Source: TMP-86 sp964247385 (GTDB lineage Bacteria; Pseudomonadota; Gammaproteobacteria; Steroidobacterales; Steroidobacteraceae). From it: a stretch of DNA of 64,000 nucleotides. Under the pieces are notes generated by a model, which made no database searches, was not told the DNA's origin, and was given only the letters and a program-made list of their open reading frames with translations. The stretch lies in assembly GCA_964247385.1 (NCBI GenBank), contig CAXTUB010000003.1, positions 62,001 through 126,000 on the forward strand, read 5' to 3'. Within the stretch, counting starts at the first letter, position 1. Every line of letters begins with the position of its first letter. Below, piece after piece: positions 44,926 to 53,946 of this stretch. The translations under genes were made by a program, and so were the position numbers.

Positions 44926-45829
44926 CGACGATATCTGCGTAAATCAGCTCAGCGCGCTGTTCGCTGATCTGCAGCGCTGATGCGAGCGGCCCCGCGCCTA
45001 CATCGTGATTGTGCGCCCATAGCGCCAAGTCCATCTGCTCATAGGGCAAGCCGAAATAGAATTCGTCTTGCCCCTGGGCCATGCTGTACGTGTCGGTCGT
45101 CGGCCGAGCATTCGCGATTTCTTCGGGAATTTCGAGCGCGCGCGCGAGTGCGTATACCTGCGTTTTGTAGAGATGTGCAATGGGCTTCAAATCCGCTGCG
45201 CCATCTCCGAGCTTGACGAAAAATCCTTGGTCGTACTCGAGCCGGTTCGGAGTGCCGATCACGGCGTAGTTGAGCCGATCGGCATGAAAGTATTCGAGCA
45301 TCTTGCGCGTGCGCTGCTTGAAATTCGTGGCCGCGACAATTTGCAAATAGGCCGGCAATTGCATGCGCTGGTCGAAGGTGCGGCCATCCGGCGCCTGCGC
45401 GACCAAGTGAAAGTGATTGAACTGGCCCTCGAGCCCGCCGCGAATGACGATCTTGCTGCGCCAAGACGCATCGTATTCGGGAAACACTTGGCGCATGGCT
45501 TCGTCGCGCCAGCGATAACAGCCGAGCGCTTCGAGCGTCGGTGCAATGTCGACGGTGAGCGCGTGGACGCCAAGCTGCTCTGCCAGCATCGCCGCACGCC
45601 GCGCGCTGTCCGACGAGGAATCTCGCTCCGGCAACATGAGAGCGCAGATCTTGCGTGCACCCACGGCACGCACCGCAAGCGCCAGACACACCGAGCTATC
45701 CACTCCGCCGGAGATCGCCACCACCAAGCCGCGCTTGCGAAGCTCACGAGTTTGCTCACGCAACAGATTCGCAATGCGCTGAATTTCCGCCGGCGCATCG
45801 AGCTCGAGCACTCGGGACGAGAGACTCAC
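44843..45829 (-). CDS. NAD synthetase-like ATP-pyrophosphatase (NadE family)
   Basis: 328 aa from GTG 45829, overlapping the previous stop (GTGA). The PP-loop SGGVDSSVCLAL and the NadE signature (GFFVKLGDGAADLKPIAHLYKTQV) are plain. NadE adenylates nicotinate adenine dinucleotide and amidates it with ammonia. This copy is longer than the typical ~270 residues and is embedded in a carrier-protein/amidotransferase operon. It may therefore be a specialised amide synthetase rather than the housekeeping enzyme. No glutaminase domain is fused. Confidence 0.8.
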   Translation of the reverse strand: MSLSSRVLELDAPAEIQRIANLLREQTRELRKRGLVVAISGGVDSSVCLALAVRAVGARKICALMLPERDSSSDSARRAAMLAEQLGVHALTVDIAPTLEALGCYRWRDEAMRQVFPEYDASWRSKIVIRGGLEGQFNHFHLVAQAPDGRTFDQRMQLPAYLQIVAATNFKQRTRKMLEYFHADRLNYAVIGTPNRLEYDQGFFVKLGDGAADLKPIAHLYKTQVYALARALEIPEEIANARPTTDTYSMAQGQDEFYFGLPYEQMDLALWAHNHDVGAGPLASALQISEQRAELIYADIVAKRRATEYLHRAALLAGEVPQIGAPHT

Positions 45830-46794
45830 GCGGCGCGATGCGCAAACTGCGATTTGGCACGGCGCGCCGCAATGACGCGCACCACTCCGCTCGAGTCGGT
45901 GACCGATTCGACGCGCTCAAACTCCGGCAGGCCCTCGAGCCGCTTGATGAGCGCTGCGCCTTGGCCCGCTCCCACCTCGAACACCAGCGCACCCGCCGGC
46001 CGTAGAAAACGCGGCGCATCGTTGACGAGCCGCATCAAAATGCCGATGCCCAGCGGGCCGCCGTCAAAGGCGAGGCTCGGCTCGTGATGGGCAATTTCCG
46101 CAGGCATGTCCGCAAGCTTGGCGCTGCGAATGTAAGGCGGATTGCACGTGAGCACATCGACCTTGCCGAGAAATTCAGGCTTGTCGAGCGGAGCCAGCAA
46201 GTCGCCGACGACGAAATTCACACGATCCGCAATGCCGACATGATCCGCATTGCGCTCGGCCAGCGCGATGGCGGCTTCGCTCAAATCTGAGCCCGTGACA
46301 CGCGCTTTGGGAACCTGGTGTGCAATGGCCAATGCAACGTTGCCAGAACCCGTGCAGACGTCCACGACGTTCACCATGGGCGCTGTTCGCGCTCCTACGC
46401 CCCGTGGCGCGCCTGCCGCAGGCTGGGCATCCTGCGCGGTCAGGAGGCCATGCGTAATCTCAATCGCCTTGCGAGCTAGCATTTCAGTCTCTCGCCGTGG
46501 AATGAGCGCCTCTGGACCGGCGTACAGCTCGAGCTCCATGAAGTATTGACGGCCGGTGAGGTACGACAGCGGCACCCCCGCGAGCCGCCGTTCGATCGAG
46601 TCGTCGAGAGTTCGCTGCATTGCCTCGTCGAGGGCCGGCAGGTCGTCGCTCGACGCCGATTGCGCCGAACACGGCGCGCCCGCTGCCGTATGCCACAACG
46701 CACGCAATGTCGATTCCGGAGTCTCTTCCGGCTTATCCGGCAGTGGCTTTAACGACGCCCGGACTCGCGCAAGGCGTTCGCCGTAGCGGTGCAT
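45826..46794 (-). CDS. PrmC/HemK-like N5-glutamine methyltransferase family protein
   Basis: 322 aa. An N-terminal helical region of ~90 residues with an extra low-complexity stretch precedes a SAM-binding domain: VVDVCTGSGNVALAIA, then the catalytic NPPY motif in TCNPPYIRSAKL. NPPY enzymes methylate amide or ring nitrogens, such as the glutamine of release factors or ribosomal L3. PLSYLTGRQYFMELELY is the PrmB/PrmC family hallmark. Since it sits between a carrier-protein gene and a NadE-like gene, it may act on a small-molecule amide rather than a release factor. Confidence 0.8.
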   Translation of the reverse strand: MHRYGERLARVRASLKPLPDKPEETPESTLRALWHTAAGAPCSAQSASSDDLPALDEAMQRTLDDSIERRLAGVPLSYLTGRQYFMELELYAGPEALIPRRETEMLARKAIEITHGLLTAQDAQPAAGAPRGVGARTAPMVNVVDVCTGSGNVALAIAHQVPKARVTGSDLSEAAIALAERNADHVGIADRVNFVVGDLLAPLDKPEFLGKVDVLTCNPPYIRSAKLADMPAEIAHHEPSLAFDGGPLGIGILMRLVNDAPRFLRPAGALVFEVGAGQGAALIKRLEGLPEFERVESVTDSSGVVRVIAARRAKSQFAHRAA

Positions 46795-46811
46795 GACGGT
46801 CAGCGTCGCAA

Positions 46812-47066
46812 TCAGGCCGCGATGCGTTTCTTGGCGCGGATGAACTGCTCGATGTTGCTGACGCTATCGAGATTCTCCGGAATCATCTCCTCATCGCGCA
46901 CTTGAATGCCGTATTCGCCCTCGAGAAAGGTCACGAGCTCGATGAAGCCCGTCGAATCGACGATGTGGTGCGCAAGGAACGATTGCTCGTCGCCGAGCTG
47001 CTCGCGCCCGCCCATGAGAAAGTTTTCCAGTACAAAGCCGCGCACAGTGCGCTTGATGTCTTCCAT
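46812..47066 (-). CDS. Acyl carrier protein (second)
   Basis: 84 aa. Carrier-protein helices with the attachment Ser38 in HHIVDSTGFIEL, followed by an acidic helix II/III (LEGEYGIQVRDEEMIPENLDSV). It differs from the carrier protein at 31.7 kb (DSTG against TSHA), so the two probably serve different ligases. It lies 10 bases after the AMP-forming ligase gene and 17 before the methyltransferase, in one operon. Confidence 0.9.
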   Translation of the reverse strand: MEDIKRTVRGFVLENFLMGGREQLGDEQSFLAHHIVDSTGFIELVTFLEGEYGIQVRDEEMIPENLDSVSNIEQFIRAKKRIAA

Positions 47067-47076
47067 TGAAACTCGC

Positions 47077-48663
47077 TTAGCTCAATCCACGCTTACTGAT
47101 CTTGCCGGTGTCGGTCCGCGGCAACCCTTCCATGAACACCACTGCCTTCGGCACCATGAAGCTTTCCAGGTGCTTGAGGCAGTGACGAATCACATCCCGC
47201 TCTGAATACCGGAAACCCGCTTTGAGCACAACGAAAGCCTTCACAGCTTGCCCCAGAAGCTCATCTGTGATTCCGATCACGGCGGCTTCGAGCACACCGT
47301 CCAGGGCGTGCAAGGCATTTTCCACCTCGCGTGGACTCACTTTCTCGCCGCGGCTCTTGATGACGTCGTCGCCCCGCGCCACGAAGTACAAGTAGCCTTC
47401 ATCGTCGGTTCGAAATTGATCTCCTGTGTGCAGCACCCATTCACCCGGCAGCGGCCCCGGCTTCAGCCGCTCGGCCGTTTCCAGGGGCTTGCGCCAATAG
47501 CCGCGCATGACGTTACTTCCACGCACAACGAGCTGCCCGGTACTGCCGTTCGGCAGCCGCTCACCCGCCTCGTCGATGAGCCAGACTTCTTCATTAGGCA
47601 TACCGCGCCCGACGCTCAATGGCCGAATATCAAGTTGCTCCGGCGGAAGGTAGGTGACCCGCTTGCATTCGGTGAGGCCATACATCGAAAAGAGCGCGGC
47701 TTGCGGGAACGCTTTGCGAATATTTTGAATGTGACTTTCCGACAGCGCGGCCGCGGTATTCGTAACGAGCCGAAGCGTGCTCAAATCGTACGAGGCAAGC
47801 GAGGAAAAATTCAGCAACATGGAAAACACGGTGGGCACGCCGGGCAGCACTGTCACTTTCTCTCTCACCATGGTCTCGATGATGCGCACGGGAAATGCCA
47901 TCGAGCGCTGCAGGACCACGCACGCGCCCGCGCGCGAGGCCATCAAAATCTGATACAGGCCATAGTCGAAAGCGATGGGCAGCACGTTCAGGATCACATC
48001 ACTCGCGCGCAAGCCCAAATAGGTACTGATCGAAGTCGCAGCCGACACCATGTTGAGGTGCGACACCATGACGCCCTTGGGGTCACCGGTCGAGCCTGAG
48101 GTGTAGATGATGGCGGCGAGGTCTTGGTCGATGATTGCGGGCTCGATCGGGGACGCAGCGCGTCCAGCCGCTGTATCCGTGCAGCAATCGAACTCGAGCG
48201 TCGTGAATGCGAATGGCGATGAAGCCCATGCCGATGCGGACACCGGCTGGGTCCCAGCGGACTCGGCTGCGCGCTCGCCCACCCTCACGATCGTACGGAG
48301 CTCGACCGCATCGGACCATGCCGCATGCACCACATCGGCGAAGTGCGAGTGAGTAATCAAGGCTTTCGCGCCTGAATCAACGAAAAGATATTTGAGCTTG
48401 TCGGCCTTGACTTGCGGATTGATGGGCATGAACACCGCGCCCGCCTTCAATGCAGCAAATATGCTGATGACGGCTTCGACGCAGTTCTCAAGGAAAATGG
48501 CGACTCGATCGCCGCGCGCGATGCCTCGAGCATGAAGGATCGTAGCGAGGGTTGAGGCGCGCGCATCCAACTCGCCGTACGACAGGCGGCTCGATTCATC
48601 GATGATGAACGGCGAGCTCGGCGTGGCCCGTGCGTGCCTCTCGAGCCAGTCTTGCAACAGCAC
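47077..48663 (-). CDS. AMP-forming acyl-CoA/acyl-ACP ligase (exosortase-A-associated type)
   Basis: About 528 aa from GTG 48663, which overlaps the stop of the upstream gene (TAGTG). A GTG at 48684 or the frame start at 48765 would intrude on that gene. ANL superfamily motifs are complete: IIYTSGSTGDPKGVMVSH, then MYGLTECKR, TGDQFRTDDEGYLYFVARGDD and the C-terminal catalytic Lys in TDTGKISKRG. It activates a carboxylic acid as adenylate and loads it on CoA or, given the next gene, the carrier protein. It resembles the acyl ligases of XrtA polysaccharide loci. Confidence 0.88.
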   Translation of the reverse strand: MLLQDWLERHARATPSSPFIIDESSRLSYGELDARASTLATILHARGIARGDRVAIFLENCVEAVISIFAALKAGAVFMPINPQVKADKLKYLFVDSGAKALITHSHFADVVHAAWSDAVELRTIVRVGERAAESAGTQPVSASAWASSPFAFTTLEFDCCTDTAAGRAASPIEPAIIDQDLAAIIYTSGSTGDPKGVMVSHLNMVSAATSISTYLGLRASDVILNVLPIAFDYGLYQILMASRAGACVVLQRSMAFPVRIIETMVREKVTVLPGVPTVFSMLLNFSSLASYDLSTLRLVTNTAAALSESHIQNIRKAFPQAALFSMYGLTECKRVTYLPPEQLDIRPLSVGRGMPNEEVWLIDEAGERLPNGSTGQLVVRGSNVMRGYWRKPLETAERLKPGPLPGEWVLHTGDQFRTDDEGYLYFVARGDDVIKSRGEKVSPREVENALHALDGVLEAAVIGITDELLGQAVKAFVVLKAGFRYSERDVIRHCLKHLESFMVPKAVVFMEGLPRTDTGKISKRGLS

Positions 48664-50585
48664 TAACGTCGCCCGCGAATCAACTGCTCGTCCACCAACA
48701 TGGTGGACAGGATGCAGACAAACGACATGTTGTCGGAAAAGCCCACGGCACGGCCGGCGCGGCATTTTGCGACGAGTTTGCTCACCGCGGCGGGATCAAA
48801 GTAGCCGCTCGATGCGATGCGCTCGGAGCTCATCAGCTCATGGGCGTAATCAACCAGCTGACCATTCTGAAAAAATGCCGCACTATCCGGCGCGCGATAC
48901 GGCTGCTTGGCGCGCGCCGTGATTTCCAGCGGCAAGTAAGGAGACACCGCCCGCTTGAGCAAATATTTTTCCTTGAGCCCTCGAATTTTCATCTGCGGCG
49001 GTAAGGCATTCGCAAACTCGATAACGCGATGATCAAGAAATGGGTAGCGTCCTTCGACCGAATGCGCCATGGCCATGCGATCGCCCTGCGAGCTGAGCAG
49101 GTAACCGCTCAACAGCGTGTGCGCTTCGACGTATTGGTCACGACCCATGGCAAAAAAATTGGCCGCGCTCGGCGCCAATCGCTGAGTGGCGCGCCTGCAT
49201 GTGGTATCGCTCATTTGCGCACGCGCGTCGCTCGAAAAGAACTGCCAGCCGCGGCGCGTGGTGGTCCAACGCGGGCCATGTGCAAATCCGATCGCTTCAG
49301 TCTCGCTCAGACCTTGAGCATAAAAGCGTTCGGTCATTGCCCGGGCCGACGATGGCGAATTTTTCAGATAGGGATAGAGCCGCGTCAGCAGCGCGGGCCG
49401 AGCCTTCGATGCCGGCGAGCGCGACCAGAAACGCCGGATCTTCGCTTCCTTGAACAAGTCGTATCCGCCAAAGGCTTCGTCCGCGCCCTCCCCCGTCAGC
49501 ACCACCTTGAAGCCCTCTGCGCGCACACACTCGGACAGGAGAAAGAGTGGCGCGGGTGCCGTGCGTACGATGGGTGTTTCCGTGTGTCGAATGACTTGCG
49601 GGAATACGCGCCCGATGTCAGAAGCCGAGCAGACTACCGACGTGTGCCGCGTACCCAGGTGTTGCGCCATACGCGCTTGATGCGAGCTCTCGTCGAATTC
49701 CGGATCGTCAAACGTGATACCGAAAGTGCGCAAAGGCGCGCCGTGATGTCTCTTGACTAGCGCGGCGATGGACGATGAATCGAGGCCGCCGCTTAGATAT
49801 GCGCCGACCGGCACATCGGCGCGCAACTGCAATCGGACAGAATCGGTCAGGAGCGAATGCAGCTCGTCGGCAAGCCGGTCTTCTGCTCGGGCCGGCGGCG
49901 GCTCGCTAGGAAACTGCCAGTCCCAGTAACGAGTTAACGTCTCGCGTCCGGATTCGATCGTTAGAACGTGGCCCGGCGCGAGCTGCTCAATGCCTTCGAA
50001 GATGGAATCCGGGGCGAGCGGCGACCAGTACGTGAGCACATCCCCGAGCGCCGTCAGATTGAGCCGCCGCGGCACGTCGTGCAAGGCAAACAGGGCCTTC
50101 ACTTCCGAAGCGAATACGAGACGGCCCGCAGCCCGAGCCAAGAAGAGCGGTCGCATGCCCACGCGATCGCGCGCGAGCACGAGGCGCTTACGGGATGCAT
50201 CCCACAAAGCGATGGCAAACTGGCCATTCAAGTGTTGTACGAAGTCGAGCCCGTATTGCTCGTATGCGTGCACGATCACTTCGGTATCCGAATGCGTCTC
50301 GAAGCGATGACCCGCCGCGGTTAATTCGCGGCGAAGCTCGATGAAGTTGAAGATCTCACCGTTGAACACCGTCCACACGGAGCCGCTTTCATTGCGCACC
50401 GGTTGAGTGCCGCCGGCCAGGTCGATGATGGAAAGCCGCGCATGGGCCAGCCCACATTCCGCGCTCTCGTAGAAGCCATACCCGTCGGGGCCTCGATGAT
50501 GAAGAGTTTCGATCATCGAAGACAGGCTCAAGCGCGAAGGCGGCTCACGTTGCGTGCGATTTAGAATTCCGGCGAGGCCGCACAT
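48663..50585 (-). CDS. AsnB-type glutamine amidotransferase (asparagine synthetase family)
   Basis: 640 aa. Class II glutaminase domain with the N-terminal nucleophile Cys2 (MCGLAGILN) and GPDGYGFYE. A synthetase domain follows with the PP-loop AYLSGGLDSSSIAALV and LTGEGADEAFGGYDLF. It hydrolyses glutamine and uses the ammonia to amidate an adenylated carboxylate. Length and context fit the amidotransferase of XrtA polysaccharide loci rather than plain asparagine synthesis. It is followed by the ligase, carrier protein, methyltransferase and NadE-like genes. Confidence 0.9.
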   Translation of the reverse strand: MCGLAGILNRTQREPPSRLSLSSMIETLHHRGPDGYGFYESAECGLAHARLSIIDLAGGTQPVRNESGSVWTVFNGEIFNFIELRRELTAAGHRFETHSDTEVIVHAYEQYGLDFVQHLNGQFAIALWDASRKRLVLARDRVGMRPLFLARAAGRLVFASEVKALFALHDVPRRLNLTALGDVLTYWSPLAPDSIFEGIEQLAPGHVLTIESGRETLTRYWDWQFPSEPPPARAEDRLADELHSLLTDSVRLQLRADVPVGAYLSGGLDSSSIAALVKRHHGAPLRTFGITFDDPEFDESSHQARMAQHLGTRHTSVVCSASDIGRVFPQVIRHTETPIVRTAPAPLFLLSECVRAEGFKVVLTGEGADEAFGGYDLFKEAKIRRFWSRSPASKARPALLTRLYPYLKNSPSSARAMTERFYAQGLSETEAIGFAHGPRWTTTRRGWQFFSSDARAQMSDTTCRRATQRLAPSAANFFAMGRDQYVEAHTLLSGYLLSSQGDRMAMAHSVEGRYPFLDHRVIEFANALPPQMKIRGLKEKYLLKRAVSPYLPLEITARAKQPYRAPDSAAFFQNGQLVDYAHELMSSERIASSGYFDPAAVSKLVAKCRAGRAVGFSDNMSFVCILSTMLVDEQLIRGRR

Positions 50586-50607
50586 GGGCTATCGAATCAC
50601 AAGCGGT

Positions 50608-51690
50608 TTAAATATCTTCATCTGCTTGAGTGATATAGAAACGCAAAGCACCATACTGATTAAAAGCGCTGGGACTAAGCTCTGCAAAGAAAGGCCGCTT
50701 GGATCGAACGGAAAAATGGGTATCCGAAAGAGCTCCCAGGAGTTCGTCGTTACCCGCCACGTCGATCGTGAGCGACTGCATTCCTTGTGATCTCGCAGCA
50801 GCAATCAGCAGCATGAGCCCTTGTGCCGTCTGGGCTCGATTTGCGATCGTGAGACAATCTTTGATGTTCATTCGCTCGTGCGAGACTTCGCACACAAAAT
50901 ACATTTTCAGCCTTTGAGAAGTCTTAGACGTGATCGCAAAAATTTCGTATGCGTGTTTCGGTTGCGAGGTAAATCGCCATTGCAAGAAACGCCGATCACG
51001 CACACCAACGGCCATGACAGACCTATCGAATTCAGCCCAGAGACCATCAAAGCGCTCGTCGAAATCCTGTAACCAACTCCCCCTAAGACTTCCTACTGAT
51101 GAGCGTGCTCGAAGCCAACTGGCGTCAAGCTTGTCCGCAAGCGGCGCTGCGATGGCAGCAAGCCACTGGGGCATGTGACGCCGCAGATACTTACGACTTC
51201 GCAATACGCGCACGAATTGCAACACCTCTTGGCTTACATGTGCAGGCAGCCGTCGACTGAGAGCTGCTGCACTAGCGGACGGCAACCCATAGATCAAATC
51301 ACCACACTGCACACTTTGAGCGCGCGCTTCTCGTTGAAGCAACAAAGCCGGAAAAGCTGTGCGATGTCCTGGCATAACGATCAGGTCCGTCAGCACGGCA
51401 GCTCGCAATGTTTGATCCCTAAATGTGAAATTCCGCGGATTCGCGGCGATTGCCCCTACGGGTCCAGCAGCCCGCTCGTGTTGCAGCAGACATATGCTCG
51501 AATGACCCGCTATATTTTCGATATGCGCCCAATCGTAGCGTGACCGCGCGTTGTCTCTCCAAGACAAATTTGTTTCAGCCGCGCGCCATATTCCCAGGAT
51601 CGTTTCGCGATCGGAAACACAGTGTGCCTGTATTACCGAGTATCCATGTACGTTTGGCGACAATGGTACTTTTGCTGCATTAGCCGACAT
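50608..51690 (-). CDS. GNAT-like acyltransferase
   Basis: About 360 aa from ATG 51690. Two GNAT-like halves can be discerned: an N-terminal half with AAVLTDLIVMPGHRTAFPALLLQREA, like the acetyl-CoA-binding beta-alpha unit, and a C-terminal half with RRFLQWRFTSQPKHAYEIFAI and GMQSLTIDVAGNDELLGAL. Proteins of this kind (GNAT/FemAB-like) in polysaccharide loci acylate amino sugars. The catalytic site is not evident. It is the upstream gene of the AsnB operon (22-base gap), and base composition becomes poorer in GC here. Confidence 0.6.
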   Translation of the reverse strand: MSANAAKVPLSPNVHGYSVIQAHCVSDRETILGIWRAAETNLSWRDNARSRYDWAHIENIAGHSSICLLQHERAAGPVGAIAANPRNFTFRDQTLRAAVLTDLIVMPGHRTAFPALLLQREARAQSVQCGDLIYGLPSASAAALSRRLPAHVSQEVLQFVRVLRSRKYLRRHMPQWLAAIAAPLADKLDASWLRARSSVGSLRGSWLQDFDERFDGLWAEFDRSVMAVGVRDRRFLQWRFTSQPKHAYEIFAITSKTSQRLKMYFVCEVSHERMNIKDCLTIANRAQTAQGLMLLIAAARSQGMQSLTIDVAGNDELLGALSDTHFSVRSKRPFFAELSPSAFNQYGALRFYITQADEDI

Positions 51691-51986
51691 CACGAATTTG
51701 GCATATTGCCGAATTTCCCAGGGCAGATGGCTGCAATGCTTCTCAAATTATCCCCAAGGTGCGAATCGATGCGGCAGTTAATCGTAGTCGCCTCGGGCGT
51801 CGCTGAGCAGCCCAATTGTCGCCAAACTGCGAATATTGACGTAATGCAGTTCGAGCCTGAACCTTATCAGCCTAAGTGAGAGTGGGAACCGGAACCGGTT
51901 GATCAAGACGTATCCAACTCGTCGCGCATTATGAGTCTGCGCAGCACATGGCCGATCACGTCTAGAGCATTGGGTGAGTAGCTAAC
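51691..51986. promoter_or_regulatory. Divergent intergenic region with GGAACC repeats
   Basis: About 295 bases between the GNAT gene (minus) and the secreted protein (plus); it must hold both promoters. GGAACCGGAACCGGTT at 51885-51900 combines a tandem GGAACC with the palindrome AACCGGTT and could bind a regulator. I could not assign -35/-10 boxes with confidence. Confidence 0.35.
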
Positions 51987-52919
51987 ATGTCGCGTCATTT
52001 GCGTTCGTTTTGTCTAAAGCGCTTTGCGAGAGCGTGGTTGGTTGGGCTTGCCGGCGCGACGTTAGCCGCTCCCGTACTCGCGATGTCTGTGATTACTTCA
52101 GAGGAGTTTGATTCAACGGCTCTACCTGCATCTTGGCAGTTTGGAGCTCAAGCTGGCGGAAACGTTGCGATCTCTACCGACAAGTCGCTTAATTTTAGTA
52201 GTAGTGCCGGCAGCGTGAAAGGTAATTATCCCGCTGCTTCTGGCGAGGTGTATGTTTGGGGCACGTACGATATTTCTAAGTTAAAAGCCAGCGAAGTCTA
52301 TATCGACTTTTGGGCCAAGATGCCCGGTGCCAAGCAAGGGCTGAAATTCCTCAAGATTTTTGGTGCAAGCAGTGGATCTGGCTATGCCAACACGACCTTT
52401 GCACTGGATTACACTGGGGTGGATCTTGGGTCGATGTATCAGGTCTCTTTTGGCGATGGTTCCACTCCTGGCAATGACACTGCCAATGTAATTAACTTTG
52501 ATGGGTCGAACCCTGAATACATCGGTCGCTCTTATGGAAAGGGCGCCAGCGTATCCACGCCACAGCATAGCCGTTGGCCGAGTTCAAAATGGGGACAGAG
52601 CTGGCATCATTTTAAGATTCGTGCAAAGTTCAACGACGGCAACTCCTCACAAAATGAGGTGGCAGACGGCGCTTACTTCGTCGAAATCGACGGCGCGGTT
52701 TATGTAGACGCAAAGGGTTTGTTTAACAGACATTACTCGAACGGGCCGATAGATCGAGTGGAGCTCTTTGGGTGGGCCCAGAACGGGTCACGCCCGTTCG
52801 AAGTGTGGTATGACAATGTGCAGATCAGTACGGGAGGATTTGCAGGATCAGCACCGTTACCATCACCGCCGACGACAAACTTGCCGCCTGATCCGCCTAA
52901 ATCTCTATTGGTGCGGTAA
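51987..52919 (+). CDS. Secreted beta-sandwich protein, possible polysaccharide-binding or lyase
   Basis: 310 aa. A signal peptide (positive start, FARAWLVGLAGATLAAPVLA, cleavage near VLAMS) leads to a ~260-residue domain dense in beta strands and aromatic residues: WGTYDISKLKASEVYIDFW, WGQSWHHFKIRAKFNDG and FEVWYDNVQIS. This looks like a concanavalin-type jelly roll, as in polysaccharide lyases or LamG-like binding domains. A Pro-rich tail (PLPSPPTTNLPPDPP) closes it. No PEP-CTERM anchor is present. Acting on or binding the polysaccharide made by this locus is likely; the catalytic residues are not identified. Confidence 0.65.
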   Translation: MSRHLRSFCLKRFARAWLVGLAGATLAAPVLAMSVITSEEFDSTALPASWQFGAQAGGNVAISTDKSLNFSSSAGSVKGNYPAASGEVYVWGTYDISKLKASEVYIDFWAKMPGAKQGLKFLKIFGASSGSGYANTTFALDYTGVDLGSMYQVSFGDGSTPGNDTANVINFDGSNPEYIGRSYGKGASVSTPQHSRWPSSKWGQSWHHFKIRAKFNDGNSSQNEVADGAYFVEIDGAVYVDAKGLFNRHYSNGPIDRVELFGWAQNGSRPFEVWYDNVQISTGGFAGSAPLPSPPTTNLPPDPPKSLLVR

Positions 52920-52944
52920 GACGCACTGCTTACAACGAGTGTAC

Positions 52945-53946
52945 TCAAGCCAAATCGTCGCGAAGCATTTCCTTTAATACAGATTGAATATCGTGGACGA
53001 GCCGGTTGTGGCCTTGCAATGCGTCCGCATATTCCTTGCCTCTGACGCCTAGTTGATCAGTCAGTTCTTTGTCGAGCCAAAGCTTTGAAATTGCTAGGCG
53101 CATACTTTTGACGTCCCCTTCCTGAACCAATATCGCAAGGCGTTCATCTAATATTTTGTTGGTGGATGCTCCTTTCGTTATGATCACGGCCCGTCCGCGA
53201 TTCATGGCCTCGAGATACACGCTAATTCCTGCTGGTTGAATCGTACCTGGCAGTATTGGAATTACGACGAATGCGGCGTGCTCTATGAAAGAATTCCACT
53301 GTTTGTAGTCAACTTGGCCTCCAATTCGCTCTACATTTGTAGGCAAATCAGATCTGTCCATTTTCGCGTGATGATCTTTTGCGCTCTTATCAGTGATCAG
53401 AATCTTCAATTTGACAGGCAAGTTCCGGACGGCCTCCACGAGCAGTGAATAGTCTCGATGACTTGCACCGAGTGACAGCACATATCGTTCTTCATTCGGA
53501 GCCTCGACCTGGCTTGACGGCGGCAGTCCATAATTGTTGGGCTTAAATGGAACATAGGTACACTTTAGCGGATCAATTCCGAACTCTTTGTGATACCCCG
53601 TCAAATCTCTGTGGATACATAAGAACCGATCAACCACTGAAAGCCACATTCGCTTAAATGGTCTAAGAGTACGATCGGTTTGAGTGGACGGCGTTCGCAG
53701 GATGACATCGAAATAGACAACGATAGGAGGCCGGACTTTTAACGTCTTGACGAGATAGCAAAACCCCATTTCGAATAAATTCGGGTTTGAAATAAATATC
53801 AGATCACACGCCTGAACCAGTCGCCAGATTTTCCATAGCTGCCCAACGCGGATTAGCTGCCTGCCAGTAAGACCGAAACTGAGCTGCCTTACCTCATCGT
53901 CAGCTGGCCAGGCGAGATCGAACTTTGAAACTAACAATGTTTTCAT
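52945..53946 (-). CDS. Glycosyltransferase, GT-B fold (family 4-like)
   Basis: 333 aa. The N-terminal half holds Rossmann-like strands and ACDLIFISNPNLFEMGFCYL. The C-terminal half has the usual donor-binding region, with FVVIPILPGTIQPAGISVYLEAMNRGRAVIITKG. The segment resembles the E-x7-E region of family 4 retaining transferases only loosely. It would add a sugar from a nucleotide donor to the lipid-linked repeat unit at the inner membrane. Its start overlaps the 3' end of the polymerase-like gene by 47 bases. Confidence 0.78.
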   Translation of the reverse strand: MKTLLVSKFDLAWPADDEVRQLSFGLTGRQLIRVGQLWKIWRLVQACDLIFISNPNLFEMGFCYLVKTLKVRPPIVVYFDVILRTPSTQTDRTLRPFKRMWLSVVDRFLCIHRDLTGYHKEFGIDPLKCTYVPFKPNNYGLPPSSQVEAPNEERYVLSLGASHRDYSLLVEAVRNLPVKLKILITDKSAKDHHAKMDRSDLPTNVERIGGQVDYKQWNSFIEHAAFVVIPILPGTIQPAGISVYLEAMNRGRAVIITKGASTNKILDERLAILVQEGDVKSMRLAISKLWLDKELTDQLGVRGKEYADALQGHNRLVHDIQSVLKEMLRDDLA

